Shown piece after piece: positions 8,489-16,989 of a DNA stretch of 33,630 nucleotides (within the stretch, counting starts at the first letter, position 1; every line of letters begins with the position of its first letter). The notes under the pieces were generated by a model. That model saw only the letters and a list, made by a program, of their open reading frames with translations. It did not search any database and was not told where the DNA came from. The stretch comes from Phallusia fumigata (taxonomy: Eukaryota > Chordata > Ascidiacea > Phlebobranchia > Ascidiidae): NCBI GenBank assembly GCA_008931825.1, contig QXVZ01022291.1:1-33630 (forward strand), written 5' to 3'. The translations under genes were made by a program, and so were the position numbers.

Positions 8489-8573
8489 CTTTGCGATTTG
8501 CGGAATGGTTTGCAATACACGGTATCGGGAGATGATTTTGCATTTTTCCCTCTGTGGCATGTTTTTGTTTTAG

Positions 8574-8710
8574 AAACTTTGAATTTGCCGCTGACAACGT
8601 GAACTCTTGGCAACTGGGATTGGAGAAGAGTTCTTCTTCCTCAAGCCGCGAGCGGATAATCTCGTCATCCAGGACATTCGTTTTTTCCTCTTCGGAAATT
8701 GCTCTATAAG
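8574..8710 (+). CDS. J exon copy (open to its last codon)
   Basis: Acceptor ttttgttttag. One frame runs through 45 codons: NFEFAADNVNSWQLGLEK, then serine-rich SSSSSSRERIISSSR and a TAA at the exon end. It may be a terminal exon, or a spliced one with a decayed donor (ataag|tatacc; the 7715 copy has ataag|gtatac). Its phase does not match I in the best copy, so the order I-J is from position only. Confidence 0.45.
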
Positions 8711-8787
8711 TATACCATGCTAACCACATATACGCCGAGCCATGTGCAACAAATTCGGTGCAAATTTAACGAGTTTTGTTCTTGCAG

Positions 8788-8892
8788 ATTTTAGTCCAAA
8801 TCCGTTTCAAAGACCACAGGAATTTCGACATAAATTCACAACAGCAGAAGCGAGATAAAAGTCCACGTGTCCACAAGAACCAACAGCTGAAT
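8788..8892 (+). pseudogene. F exon copy (one stop)
   Basis: Acceptor tcttgcag. Length 105. FSPNPFQRPQEFRHKFTTAE, then a TAA where other copies have TAC (tyrosine), then KSTCPQEPTAE. One substitution separates it from an open exon. Followed by the self-complementary donor 8893-8906. Confidence 0.55.
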
Positions 8893-9093
8893 GTAAGTAA
8901 ACTTACGATTTAAAGTAGCTAGTCAGAATACAAAGCAAAACAAATTGTCAAACCCGAATAAGTGTGTTGCATGTTGTTAAAATACACAGTTTATTAAGTT
9001 GCAAAAAGCATTATGGTAAAGGCTCACATGAGTTTATTTATGTGGTCAATATAAAGTTTAATACAGTTTCTTGAACACTTTTCTGTTGCTGCT

Positions 9094-9180
9094 CCGAATA
9101 GTAATCGTGCTGTTGATATTCACTTAAATTACTTGCATGATGCACTTACTATTTCTCATGTTACGTATGTTGACTATCCG
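9094..9180 (+). other. Class epsilon inverted repeat, weak copy
   Basis: ccgaatagt and gactatccg, imperfect pairing. Confidence 0.35.
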
Positions 9181-9438
9181 ATTGTCAGCACCAGTAGAAG
9201 TGTCCACACTAAATTATTAACAAATTCCCCAATCACAATCGTTTGAACACATGGTTCAACCTCTACTACACTTAAGTCAGCAAACTAAGACTGGCTATAA
9301 TATGCAACAAGAATAACATATGTTATACTTATTAATAACCTGAAACACATTTGGTACTTTCGTATGCATGGAAAATTTTCTACCAAACATTACACTTAAT
9401 TGCTGGAACTTCAATGCTGCGTTGATAGTTTTATGCAG

Positions 9439-9547
9439 ATATCTGTTCAACCCTTCCGAAATATCAAATGACTTGCATAACTTTTTGCAGTAAAAGCAAT
9501 GGAAGTATTCGGAACACGAACGTTATTCGAAGCATCGCACACCAAAT
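9439..9547 (+). pseudogene. G exon copy
   Basis: Acceptor ttatgcag; donor accaaat|gtaagt. 109 bases. The 3' half keeps AMEVFGTRTLFEASHTK in the 6852 frame; the 5' half is disturbed and contains an extra ttgcag. Confidence 0.45.
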
Positions 9548-9615
9548 GTAAGTAAATAACCGTAAAACACTGTTACTTTAAGAGTGTGTTCAAATTCTGC
9601 CTATTGTTTTTGTGG

Positions 9616-9682
9616 GCAAGTATTACAGCGACGAGGAAAGAAACAAGAGAAACTACAAATCAGACAACCGACATTTTTACAG
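9616..9682 (+). CDS. H exon copy (open)
   Basis: 67 bases, phase 1 to 2: KYYSDEERNKRNYKSDNRHF. Strongly charged. Acceptor AG missing (tttttgtgg); donor position ctaagt. Phase 2 fits I at 9879. Confidence 0.5.
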
Positions 9683-9761
9683 CTAAGTTTCAATTTGTTT
9701 TTAAATCAATTTATTTTAAACATAAATTTCGGTTTACAAGCGACTTAAACGGAATACGGGA

Positions 9762-9788
9762 GGTGGTACAGAGTGCACGCTGACCGCC
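9762..9788 (+). other. Intronic hairpin, class gamma
   Basis: ggtggt with accgcc, bulged a, CAG with CTG, tip aGTGCACg. Middle of the 196-base H-I intron (9683-9878). Confidence 0.75.
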
Positions 9789-9878
9789 CCTTGTACGTCA
9801 ATTGTATTGATTGTCCTAAAAACTTTTTTCATAGCGTTGCATTTCCCGCTTTGTTATTTCTTCGCCTTTGTTTCTTAG

Positions 9879-9976
9879 AATCTTCGACCAGCACTGGTCA
9901 CAGAGGACCATCTCTGCTTGTAGAAATATCGGGATTAGAAATGGACAAAAGGATGAAACGATTCGGTGCTTAACAG
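9879..9976 (+). CDS. I exon copy (open)
   Basis: Acceptor gtttcttag; donor ttaacag|gtgatg. 98 bases, phase 2 to 1, open: IFDQHWSQRTISACRNIG, then IRNGQKDETIRCLT. Homologous to 7322 with many amino-acid changes but one frame. Family unknown. Confidence 0.55.
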
Positions 9977-10049
9977 GTGATGCGAGCACACTGCCATTAA
10001 CGATTGTAAACTTAACTTTAAAAACGCGGTTAACAAAATTCGTTTGGTA

Positions 10050-10081
10050 AAGGCTAAACAGGGTGCACACTGTTTCGCCTT
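10050..10081 (+). other. Intronic hairpin, class delta
   Basis: aaggctaaacag with ctgtttcgcctt, one T-C mismatch, tip gGTGCACa. Confidence 0.75.
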
Positions 10082-10170
10082 CCCCATTTGCAAAATAGTT
10101 TACAATAGGCTGTGTGCAGAGATGATTTAGCATTTTGCATTTTTCTGTCTGTGGTATGTTTTTGTTTTAG

Positions 10171-10291
10171 AAACTTCTCAAATTGCAATGTGAACTCTTG
10201 ACAACTGGGTTTGGAGGAGTTCTTCTTTCTGCATTTGCATAACCTTAAGTTCATTATTGAACGGAAGTCAAAACAACTCGATGCTGAACAG
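10171..10291 (+). pseudogene. J/I fused exon
   Basis: Begins as J (aaacttctcaaattgc after ttttgttttag) and ends as I (aacaactcgatgctgaacag|gtgagt). A recombination between the two modules removed the intron between them. Confidence 0.45.
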
Positions 10292-10564
10292 GTGAGTCGA
10301 GGACATTACCAGTAAACGATTATCAGCTTAAGTTGAAGTGCTTTTCAACTTTTTTTTCTATGGAAGCCATTTCTAAATCCTTCCACCGGAAATTTAGTCC
10401 GTAAATAGATTGTTCATGTCAATATGTTAAGAAGAGAAAATAACCTCGTACAACTTTTTACACTCTAGTATTCAATGCTACAATTTTTTTTGAATCTCCA
10501 AATTTCTTCACTTGAAGTGCAAAATAACCTCGTGATCAATTTGTTAAACAAAATTGGATTGTTG
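10292..10564. other. I-J intron with about 220 bases of unmatched insert
   Basis: About 10330-10550 has no counterpart in the other I-J introns. It is AT-rich and holds two similar pieces (gcacttgaagtgc-like, with 'aaaataacctcgt' twice), suggesting a small local duplication. Confidence 0.4.
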
Positions 10565-10596
10565 AAGGCCAAACAGGGAACACACTGATTCGCCTT
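10565..10596 (+). other. Class delta hairpin, decayed tip
   Basis: aaggccaaacag with ctgattcgcctt, two mismatches; tip GGAACACA in place of GGTGCACA. Confidence 0.5.
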
Positions 10597-10676
10597 TGCG
10601 ACATGCCAAATGATTTTTAATGGGGTGTATAGAGATGATTTTGCATTTTATCTTGTGTGGTATGTTTTTGTTTCAG

Positions 10677-10771
10677 AAAGTTCTTGGATTTGCCGCTGAC
10701 AACGTGAACTTGTTGATGGAGAGATCTTCCTTAGTACAATTCAACGTTTCCACAGGAACCAAATGCTCGAT
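10677..10771 (+). CDS. J-F fusion exon (open)
   Basis: Acceptor ttttgtttcag; donor ctcgat|gtgagt. Starts as J (gatttgccgctgacaacgtg) and ends as F (caacgtttccacaggaacc). Open throughout: KVLGFAADNVNLLMERSS, then LVQFNVSTGTKC. A fused exon that kept a frame and both splice sites. Its second haplotype copy is at 11620-11681 (partial). Confidence 0.5.
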
Positions 10772-10787
10772 GTGAGTAAATGCTCGT

Positions 10788-10850
10788 CGATGTCGGTTGC
10801 TAGCTTCATAATCTCGTGCCCAAGGTTCGAATCCCACTACTTACTCGGTT
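10788..10850 (+). repeat. tRNA-like element upstream of E1
   Basis: Intact B box ggttcgaatcc (10824-10834); A box degenerate. Haplotype copy at 11708-11772 with ggttagaatcc. Confidence 0.55.
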
Positions 10851-10950
10851 AAGTTCTTCATTTTTACGGTATGCTTTCCGAAACTCGTTTTATCAAAGTT
10901 TGATTCCAAAATGTGTTTGTCTCAAACATTTGTCGTTTATTTTGTTTCAG

Positions 10951-11138
10951 TCGACCGTTTTGCTTCTGGGTTGGGAGAAAGGGTCGTTTTTGAACTCGGC
11001 TGCAACGCAACCTCTGCGTCGACTCGGATTCTACGAAGGAAACTCGCGTACGTATGATCTGAAAAATAACGACAGTTCAAACGATGTAGTATTTGTTCAT
11101 GTCGCTGCACTGATAAATGCAATTGAGTATGTTCCGAG
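10951..11138 (+). CDS. E1 exon copy (open)
   Basis: Acceptor ttttgtttcag; donor gttccgag|gtgcgc. 188 bases, phase 0 to 2, open for 62 codons: STVLLLGWEKGSFLNSAATQ, then LGFYEGNSRTYDLKNND and VVFVHVAALINAIEYVPR. The end (FVHV.AL.NA.E.VPR) is also readable in the 18184 copy. No family recognised. This is the best protein candidate in the window. Confidence 0.6.
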
Positions 11139-11206
11139 GTGCGCTGCGTTAAAAAATTATTTATCAACGTATTTTTCGTGCATATTACTGCGCTTTCGTT
11201 ACCACN

Positions 11207-11618
11207 AAGTATTACAGCGACGAGGAAAGAAACAAGAGAAACTACAAATCAGACAACCGACATTTTTACAGCTAAGTTTCAATTTGTTTTTAAATCAATT
11301 TATTTTAAACATAAATTTCGGTTTACAAGCGACTTAAACGGAATACGGGAGGTGGTACAGAGTGCACGCTGACCGCCCCTTGTACGTCAATTGTATTGAT
11401 TGTCCTAAAAACTTTTTTCATAGCGTTGCATTTCCCGCTTTGTTATTTCTTCGCCTTTGTTTCTTAGAATCTTCGACCAGCACTGGTCACAGAGGACCAT
11501 CTCTGCTTGTAGAAATATCGGGATTAGAAATGGACAAAAGGATGAAACGATTCGGTGCTTAACAGGTGATGCGAGCACACTGCCATTAACGATTGTAAAC
11601 TTAACTTTAAAAACGCGG
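11207..11618. repeat. Misplaced exact copy of 9618-10029 (assembly)
   Basis: Identical to 9618-10029, with n at both ends (11206, 11619). It contains a second copy of H (part), the class gamma hairpin (11351-11377) and I (11468-11565). These should not be counted as separate genes. Confidence 0.85.
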
Positions 11619-11619
11619 N

Positions 11620-11681
11620 CTTGTTGATGGAGAGATCTTCCTTGTACAATTCAACGTTTCCACAGGAACCAAATGCTCGAT
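11620..11681 (+). pseudogene. Second haplotype of the J-F fusion exon
   Basis: Begins inside the exon after n and repeats 10710-10771 with one base missing (ccttgtac for ccttagtac), which shifts the frame. What follows repeats the region to 11205 with scattered differences. Confidence 0.55.
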
Positions 11682-11865
11682 GTGAGTAAATGCTCGTCGA
11701 GTGTTTAGTCGTGGTAGGTTGCTAGCTTCATAATCTCGCGCCCAAGGTTAGAATCCCACTACTCACTCGGTTTAGTTCTTCATTATTATGGTATGCTTTC
11801 CGAAACTCGTTTTATTGATCCCAAAATGTGTTTGTTTCAAACATTTGTCGTTTATTTTGTTTCAG

Positions 11866-12053
11866 TCGACTGTGTGTCTTCTGGATGGGAAGAAAGGGTC
11901 GTTCTTGAAATCGGCTGCAACGCAATCTCTGTGTCAACTCGGATTCTACGAAAGAAACTCGCGTACGTATGATCTGAAAAATAACGACAGTTCAAACGAT
12001 GTAGTATTTGTTCATGTCGCTGCACTGATAAATGCAATTGCGTATGTTCCGAG
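11866..12053 (+). CDS. E1 exon, second haplotype (open)
   Basis: 188 bases, open, about a dozen differences from 10951-11138: STVCLLDGKKGSFLKSAATQ, ending AALINAIAYVPR. Both haplotypes remain open over 62 codons, which supports selection on the protein or recent divergence. Confidence 0.6.
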
Positions 12054-12255
12054 GTGCGCTGCGTTAAAAAATTATTTATCAACGTATTTTTCGTGCATAT
12101 TACTGCGCTTTCGTTACCACATTCATGCTCCAAAATTGGAATACATGAAAAAAATTGACTTGTAAGGTTAGAGTTCTTAAACTGTTGATTAGATTTCGAC
12201 GAGGTCCACAATCCGCTGTCAACGCGTATAAGCATGATAAATTTATTTGTTACAG

Positions 12256-12562
12256 ACAAGTGTGGTCTTGACGATGCAAAAGACCTTCTCCAGCTTCCGG
12301 CAAGCACTGTGGTAACACAAGCGCCAATCAAGTCATGCTACTTCACGCCAATTTAAGCGCTTTGCCTCCAGCAATTAAACAACCTGCTCCAATGGTGTAA
12401 TAAGGTCAGTCATTGGATGGATGAAGAGCGCTCCTGTGACGTTTCTTTAAGAAAAAGAAAGGACCCACACAGCTTCGGCGTGGCGAGGTGTCATTCTTGT
12501 TTTGTCAGCGGTGCCGATGGGACGTTGTAACAGGAAGCGACTCCCAAGCAGAAAATATACAG
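12256..12562 (+). CDS. E2 exon copy
   Basis: Acceptor tttgttacag; donor atacag|gtaaag. The 5' part is open in one frame (CGLDDAKDLLQLPASTVVTQ), but that frame is not the one used by the 20923 copy. A block in the middle is shortened, including the third ATTGG. The 3' part gives an ATG-started short frame MGRCNRKRLPSRKYT. Confidence 0.45.
12388..12445. promoter_or_regulatory. CCAAT/CRE block, copy 3 (partial)
   Basis: Central cattgg, gaagagcgctcctgtgacgt is intact; the outer ATTGG motifs are lost. Confidence 0.4.
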
Positions 12563-12602
12563 GTAAAGTGTTTGTTGTAAATGAAATTTTTCGGTGTCGG
12601 TG

Positions 12603-12638
12603 CAGAAGCAAATTAGGGTGCACACTAGTTTGCTTCTG
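12603..12638 (+). other. Intronic hairpin, class beta, long stem
   Basis: cagaagcaaattag pairs with ctagtttgcttctg over 14 positions with one G-T wobble; 8-base tip gGTGCACa. One of the strongest folds in the window. Confidence 0.8.
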
Positions 12639-12724
12639 ACACGTTACCGGAATGTTTTTGTGTAATAGTAAGTTGGAGAACTCGTTTCTGTACACGATAA
12701 TGCTGTCATTTCCTTTTGTTTCAG

Positions 12725-12803
12725 ATCCTCGTCTGCATCTGAATAATGCTTCCAGACTATCCACTGATTGCTCGACCGTCGCCCGGGAGATGTTGTCCAA
12801 GAT
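12725..12803 (+). pseudogene. E3 exon copy
   Basis: Acceptor ttgtttcag; ctgcatctga gives an early stop; the 3' end lacks the acag donor. Confidence 0.45.
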
Positions 12804-12867
12804 TTTTAAGATCCACTTAAATCTAACTTAACGACTGGTATTACATTCTTTTAGATTCATTGACGAG

Positions 12868-12910
12868 CATGAAAAAACAGTATAGCGTGCACTAATTCTG
12901 TGGTCGCATG
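12868..12910 (+). other. Class alpha hairpin, weak stem
   Basis: catgaaaaaacag with ctgtggtcgcatg, several mismatches; GTGCAC kept. Confidence 0.45.
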
Positions 12911-12986
12911 TTATTAACTTTAAGCTTTTATTAACTAGATTACGTATGACGCAGAATTGCTTGTACTTCACCTGTTCTTTTCGCAG

Positions 12987-13056
12987 AAAATAACAAAGAC
13001 TTTTCATGTATTCTAGTAGAAGAGAGCAAAGTACAAAGGACAGGTGCTTCAGACGG
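12987..13056 (+). CDS. E4 exon copy
   Basis: Acceptor cttttcgcag; donor gacgg|gttagt. In phase 1 reads NNKDFSCILVEESKVQRTG, open but with a changed 3' part. Confidence 0.45.
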
Positions 13057-13080
13057 GTTAGTTTTGTATTTCTGCCGTGA

Positions 13081-13150
13081 CTTCGTGGTTTAGGTTGCCA
13101 GCCCCCCATCTTGCGCCCGCTGTTCGAATCCTACTACTCACTAGGGTTAG
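13081..13150 (+). repeat. tRNA-like element
   Basis: gtggtttaggttgcc and B-box-like tgttcgaatcc (13121), with the usual tactactcact tail. Confidence 0.5.
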
Positions 13151-13840
13151 TTTTTCATTTTTGTGTAAAAAATTCCGAAATTCGTCCTTTTAAACAGGCT
13201 AATTCCCATTTGAACAGAACCCAAACTGCGCCTCTTGGGAAGTTGTGTGTTGTAACCCCAGCGGTTACCTAACTAGCCTATCCCCGAAATTGTGTCAAAT
13301 TACCTAAAAATGTCTAAATTATATTAAATTTTTACAATGTGTGTAACATGTGGTAATTGCCCCGCAGTTACCCCACTAGCCCCCTACGACAGACGCAGCC
13401 CGGTGTTTTATATCATACCGCTACATTACATATAAAACAGACTTCCTCTGGTGCTGCTTAGCAGCCACATAGCTTGTAAAAATTTAGTTTGGGGTAGCCG
13501 CAATGCGTTTGCCTTATAACGCTGTCAAAGAGTGTGCGTTACAACAACTCTGCTCCTATTTACAGTAGTTTTCTGCAGTAGATTAGTAACCAAGCATATA
13601 TTTGGCCTGTGAAAGGGCTAAACGTTGTTTTTGAATTTAAAGCGCATCAATGAAACCGCGTTGAAAAAGGTCGTTTAATGTAGTCCGATTTTCTGCTGCT
13701 TGGCCAAGATTACTGCAGTTTCACATATATATTGTAATTGGTATGGTGAGGGACCCACATATGTGCTGTGCGCAACTGTTACAGTTTTCAAGCCTATGCA
13801 TTTTGTTCTGTCTTTAAATGTTTCACATTTTTTGCATTGT
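13150..13840. repeat. Non-exonic repeat mosaic
   Basis: Contains the C-rich family (gcggttacc, gttaccccactagcccc, 13256-13395) and a second family (about 13390-13740) with the mark cgcaatgcgtttgcc, 'aacgctgt', 'tgctgcttggcc'. Both families recur in 15650-15900, 17370-17950, 22868-24275, 26640-27010 and 31925-33070. No coding frame supported. Confidence 0.5.
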
Positions 13841-13847
13841 TTTACAG

Positions 13848-13900
13848 GAAATGTGTTAAGACAGCAAAGAAGGAAACACAAGCAAACTGCCTTTTCAGAG
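13848..13900 (+). pseudogene. Diverged H exon
   Basis: After gttttacag; gaaatgtgttaagacagc then aagaaggaaacac. Matches 16079 closely and H distantly. Ends cagag|ttaagt, no GT. Confidence 0.4.
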
Positions 13901-13950
13901 TTAAGTTGATGTTGATAGGTATTTATGTCTACATAGCAATATTGAGTAAC

Positions 13951-13984
13951 AGGGGTGGTTAAGAGTGCACGCTTGACCGCTCCT
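13951..13984 (+). other. Intronic hairpin, class gamma, 13-bp stem
   Basis: aggggtggttaag pairs with cttgaccgctcct at all 13 positions (three G-T wobbles) around aGTGCACg. The pair that is C-G in most copies and T-A at 30020 is A-T here. Confidence 0.8.
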
Positions 13985-14160
13985 GTATTTTAATTACATT
14001 ATTTTCGATAACATTTATTTGAATCGACGAGAAATTCTAGACATGTTGTTTAGTTTGAAACACACACGGTTTTAGAAGTTACATTGCCTAGCATTTAACG
14101 CACATAAATTGATTCAAAAAAATTAAATATAATTTCGTAAACACTTCCCTGTTGCTGCGA

Positions 14161-14249
14161 CGAATAGCGAGCACGCGGTGTTGATTTTTGCAAGATTTGC
14201 ATGTTGCACCTGCTGTTTTGCTTGTCCCGTGTGTTTCGTTGACTATTCG
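14161..14249 (+). other. Class epsilon inverted repeat
   Basis: cgaatag with ctattcg across about 75 bases that include gcatgttgcacctgc. Confidence 0.45.
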
Positions 14250-14485
14250 GTTGTCAGCATCGGTGGAAGTGTCCACATTAAAATATTAACGAATTCTTCC
14301 AACTTAAATCACAAAAAACCTAATGTTCAAATGAAACTAAACTGCCGATCAGCAAACTAAGTGTCAAATATAAAGCAATATTGTCATATTATCGTATTTA
14401 CTGTTTTGAAAAGCGCGAGGAAACTTACACATTATATTTCCTAGGACTGTACATTAAACTTGAATGCTGTTGTCAAATTTTGCAG

Positions 14486-14583
14486 ATTTGTTTCTTAAAG
14501 ACGGGTCCGGAATATCAAACGAATTGGAAAAGCTGCACGAACACAAGCAATGGAGAAATCTTGTTGATATTCATCATGCCAAT
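14486..14583 (+). CDS. Diverged G exon (open)
   Basis: Acceptor attttgcag; donor gccaat|gtaagt. Open in the second G frame: LFLKDGSGISNELEKLHEHK, then QWRNLVDIHHAN. ISN.L..L...KQWRN.V also appears in the 19961 copy, so this frame is shared between copies of quite different sequence. Confidence 0.5.
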
Positions 14584-14859
14584 GTAAGTAAACAGGCATG
14601 TTCATGTGCTTCGATAACTTTCCTTTTCTTTTCGTTTTTGCTGTCTAACGTCGGTATGTTCCCAAGAAAAGTCGTTCAAATGTGCACAGGTCACGTAAGG
14701 GGGGACATACAGTTGCTATCTACAAACTTCAAACCATTCAACTTTGTTTTGTTCTATCCTTGCCTATGGAATTACGAATTTTACTAAACGTTATGTATCT
14801 AAACTGTTGTGCACGTTGTGCTATCCATTGTTAACGCGTAAAAGTTGTTTATCTCCGCA

Positions 14860-15180
14860 ATGAAACAACCTTCCACTAGCTTCCGGCAAGCACTGAGACC
14901 AATTCAACCAATTCAATCGCCAACAGTTCAGGCGCTTTCCCTCCAGCAACTAATCGACCGGTTCCAAATGCAACTCACTGATTGGTCCAATAAGGTCAGC
15001 CATTGGACGGATGAAGAGCGCTCCTGTGACGTTTCGAGAGCAAGCGTTTTGATTGGTCGAAAAAAAAAGAAAAAAGGAGCCACACAGCAGCTTTGGCGTG
15101 GCGCAGCGTCATTCTTCATTTGTCAGCGGTGCCGATGGGACGTTGTAAAGGGAAACGACTTCCAAGCGAAATATATACAG
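14860..15180 (+). CDS. E2 exon copy (open)
   Basis: Donor atatacag|gtaaag. One frame is open from 14845 to beyond the donor: SFRQALRPIQ, LQQLIDRFQMQLTDWSNKVS, HWTDEERSCDVSRASVLIGR, then VVKGNDFQAKYIQ ending in phase 0. The acceptor AG seen in other copies (tctcag) reads tccgc here. Function unknown; contains the best CCAAT/CRE block. Confidence 0.45.
14978..15060. promoter_or_regulatory. CCAAT/CRE block, best copy
   Basis: ATTGG at 14981, 15002 and 15052; TGACGT at 15027; the palindrome gagcgctc between. CTGATTGG is the NF-Y (Y-box) form and TGACG the CREB/ATF half site; clustered CCAAT plus CRE is usual in animal promoters. Across seven units the centre is almost invariant while the flanks differ, more than the surrounding E2 frame requires. 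It may be a promoter or enhancer carried by each unit; the alternative is conserved coding sequence (HWTDEERSCDVS). Direction cannot be decided. Confidence 0.5.
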
Positions 15181-15220
15181 GTAAAGTCATTGTTGTAAAT
15201 AGATTTTTCGGTGTCGGTAG
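15181..15220 (+). other. 40-base E2-E3 intron without its hairpin
   Basis: gtaaagtc ... gtgtcggtag. Compared with 18914-19071, the segment from the hairpin to the old acceptor is deleted exactly up to the E3 start, leaving a minimal gt...ag intron. This unit still has E2, E3 and E4. Confidence 0.6.
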
Positions 15221-15327
15221 ATCCTCGTCCGGTTTTTGAATATTGCTTCCAGATTATCCACAGATTTATCGACTGTCGCCCGGACTTTTTCCTAGAGAAA
15301 CGTTGTCAAAGATTACACCTAAAACAG
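15221..15327 (+). pseudogene. E3 exon copy
   Basis: Ends aaacag|gccagt. Early frame broken (ggtttttgaa); the 3' part matches other E3 copies. Confidence 0.45.
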
Positions 15328-15396
15328 GCCAGTAAATTTGAAATCTACTTTAATCTAACTTAAACACTGTTGTTACGTCATGTTAGATTTGGCAAG

Positions 15397-15439
15397 CATG
15401 GGAAGACGGTATAACGTGCACTTATCCTGTCTTCGCATG
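15397..15439 (+). other. Intronic hairpin, class alpha
   Basis: catgggaagac with gtcttcgcatg, tip with ACGTGCAC; centre of a 184-base intron (15328-15511). Confidence 0.75.
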
Positions 15440-15511
15440 TTAATAAATATATAATTTTATTAACTAGATGTATGATGCAGAATTCTTTGTACTTTACCTG
15501 CTTTTTCGCAG

Positions 15512-15593
15512 AAAAATAACAAAGAATTGTCTTGTATTCTAATGGAAGAGAACAATAATGTAAAGAACAGTGACTTCAGACAGGTTAGTTTTT
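15512..15593 (+). CDS. E4 exon copy (open)
   Basis: Acceptor ttttttcgcag; donor agacag|gttagt. Reads KNNKELSCILMEENNNVKNS, then DFRQ. Length differs from the 71/74-base copies, so its start phase does not match E3. Confidence 0.45.
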
Positions 15594-15612
15594 AATTTCT
15601 GTCGTCACTTCT

Positions 15613-16020
15613 CGTTGTGTAATGGGTAGGTTGCCCGCTTCCCTGTCAAAAGTTTGTCAAAGGGAGAAACGTTGTTGTTGAATGTATAGCGCATTACTGA
15701 AATCTCGTTGGAAATAATCATTTTGATCCGGTTTGCTGCTGCTCAGCCAATGGTTACTGCAGTTCAAACGTGTTTGTTAGTGTGTGGGCTTTATCACGCT
15801 GTTGGCAAATATATTGTAATTGGGATGGTGTTACTAATGATTTGGTTGGATTCTAAAATGTGTTTTTAGGAGGACATTGGGGACCCACTGTAGTGCGGGT
15901 ACTGAATATGTATCGAATGTAATAAATATAATGCTGTGTTTGGAAATTAACGTTTAAGGTGTCGTAGTGTATGTGCAATGACAACATAGAGAACGCCACC
16001 TCTACTTATTCAAACAACTA
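15613..16020. repeat. tRNA-like fragment plus repeat mosaic
   Basis: tgggtaggttgcccgcttccc (tRNA-like A-box side only), then the second repeat family (15650-15775) and a third family (about 15885-16012: gtgcgggtactgaatatgta, tatgtgcaatgacaac, cgccacctct) that recurs at 24480-24605. Confidence 0.45.
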
Positions 16021-16078
16021 TACTATGCATTTTGTTCTGTCTTGAAATGCTTCACATATTTTTTGCAATGTTTAATAG

Positions 16079-16134
16079 GAAATGGATTAAGACGACAAAA
16101 AAGGAAACGCAAGCAAACTTTTACATTTTTAGAG
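16079..16134 (+). pseudogene. Diverged H exon
   Basis: After gtttaatag; gaaatggattaagacgac. Ends tttttagag|ttaagt with no GT. Paired with 13848. Confidence 0.4.
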
Positions 16135-16182
16135 TTAAGTTGAAGTTGACACATATTTATGTCCACATAGCAAAATTGAGTA

Positions 16183-16220
16183 GCAGGGTTGGTTTAGAGT
16201 GCACGCTTGACCGCCCCTGC
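16183..16220 (+). other. Intronic hairpin, class gamma, longest stem
   Basis: gcagggttggtttag with cttgaccgcccctgc: 13 of 15 positions pair, around aGTGCACg. The outer GCAGGG/CCCTGC extension is private to this copy and strengthens the fold. Confidence 0.8.
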
Positions 16221-16323
16221 AGTTTTTTGCATTATTTGCTTCATCAAATTTCGATAACTTCGATGCATATAAAATTGCCAAAATCAATTGTTATCGTTGA
16301 AATTTCTGCTTTTTTTGTATTAG

Positions 16324-16390
16324 AAATCTATTCCAGAAGACCCTTTTTGCATATAGAACTGCAGGGATCGGGCGGCTCAATGCACAACAG
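16324..16390 (+). CDS. Diverged I exon
   Basis: Acceptor ttttgtattag; donor caacag|gtaatt. Open: NLFQKTLFAYRTAGIGRLNA. Shorter than I at 9879; starts alike (aa-c-t-ttc-ccag) and ends like the 8275 copy. Confidence 0.4.
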
Positions 16391-16556
16391 GTAATTTATT
16401 GTTTTTAAGCACATTTTTTGAATAAACAAGAAATTCTTGACATATTGTTTAGTTTTAAATACGCGTTTTTTAAAGTTGCGTTCATTAGTCATACCAAGCT
16501 TAGAAATTAATTAAAAAAACTAAATATATTTCGTAAACACTTACCTGTTGCTGCGA

Positions 16557-16648
16557 CGAACAGCGAGCACGCGGTGTTGCTTTGTGCACGATGATTTGCA
16601 TGTTGCACCTGCTATTTTGCTTGTCACGTGTGTTTCGTTCAACATTCG
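16557..16648 (+). other. Class epsilon region with an internal GTGCAC
   Basis: cgaa...ttcg arms only weakly pair, but the interior carries tttgtgcacgatg (GTGCAC near 16584), absent from the other epsilon copies. Confidence 0.35.
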
Positions 16649-16832
16649 GTTGTCAGCATCAGTGGAAGTTGCCACTTTAAAAACCGTTTAATTCATATAA
16701 GGCCTATAACTAACATAAGCAATACTATCACATCAATGTATTAACTGTATTGGCATGCGCGAGGTACCCTACATCTTATATTTCCCAGGGCGTGAACATA
16801 AAACTTGAATGCTGTTGTCAGTTTTGTTGCAG

Positions 16833-16921
16833 AAAGACTGGTCTATTCTGCACTAACAAAAGCAATGGAGGAATCTGGTTGTTGATGTGCATCATCCTGA
16901 TCAGATGCATCACTGACAAAT
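16833..16921 (+). pseudogene. Diverged G exon
   Basis: Acceptor ttttgttgcag; donor acaaat|gtaagt. KQWRNLVVDVHHPDQMHH in the second G frame, then a stop. Confidence 0.4.
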
Positions 16922-16989
16922 GTAAGTAAACAAGTACGTTATTTTCCCATTCTTGCAAGTACCACAAATGAAAAGTTTCTGTCATGATA

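Larger units (their letters stand above)
9618..10029. repeat. Source of a misplaced 412-base duplicate
   Basis: These 412 bases recur base for base at 11207-11618 between two n bases. The second placement interrupts the E1-E2 intron and is very likely an assembly error. Confidence 0.85.

Noticed and set aside
9586-9973. Open frames 9586-9783 and 9773-9973
   Set aside because: They run through the H and I exons and their intron in frames not shared by other copies; they reappear at 11139-11562 only because of the misplaced duplicate.
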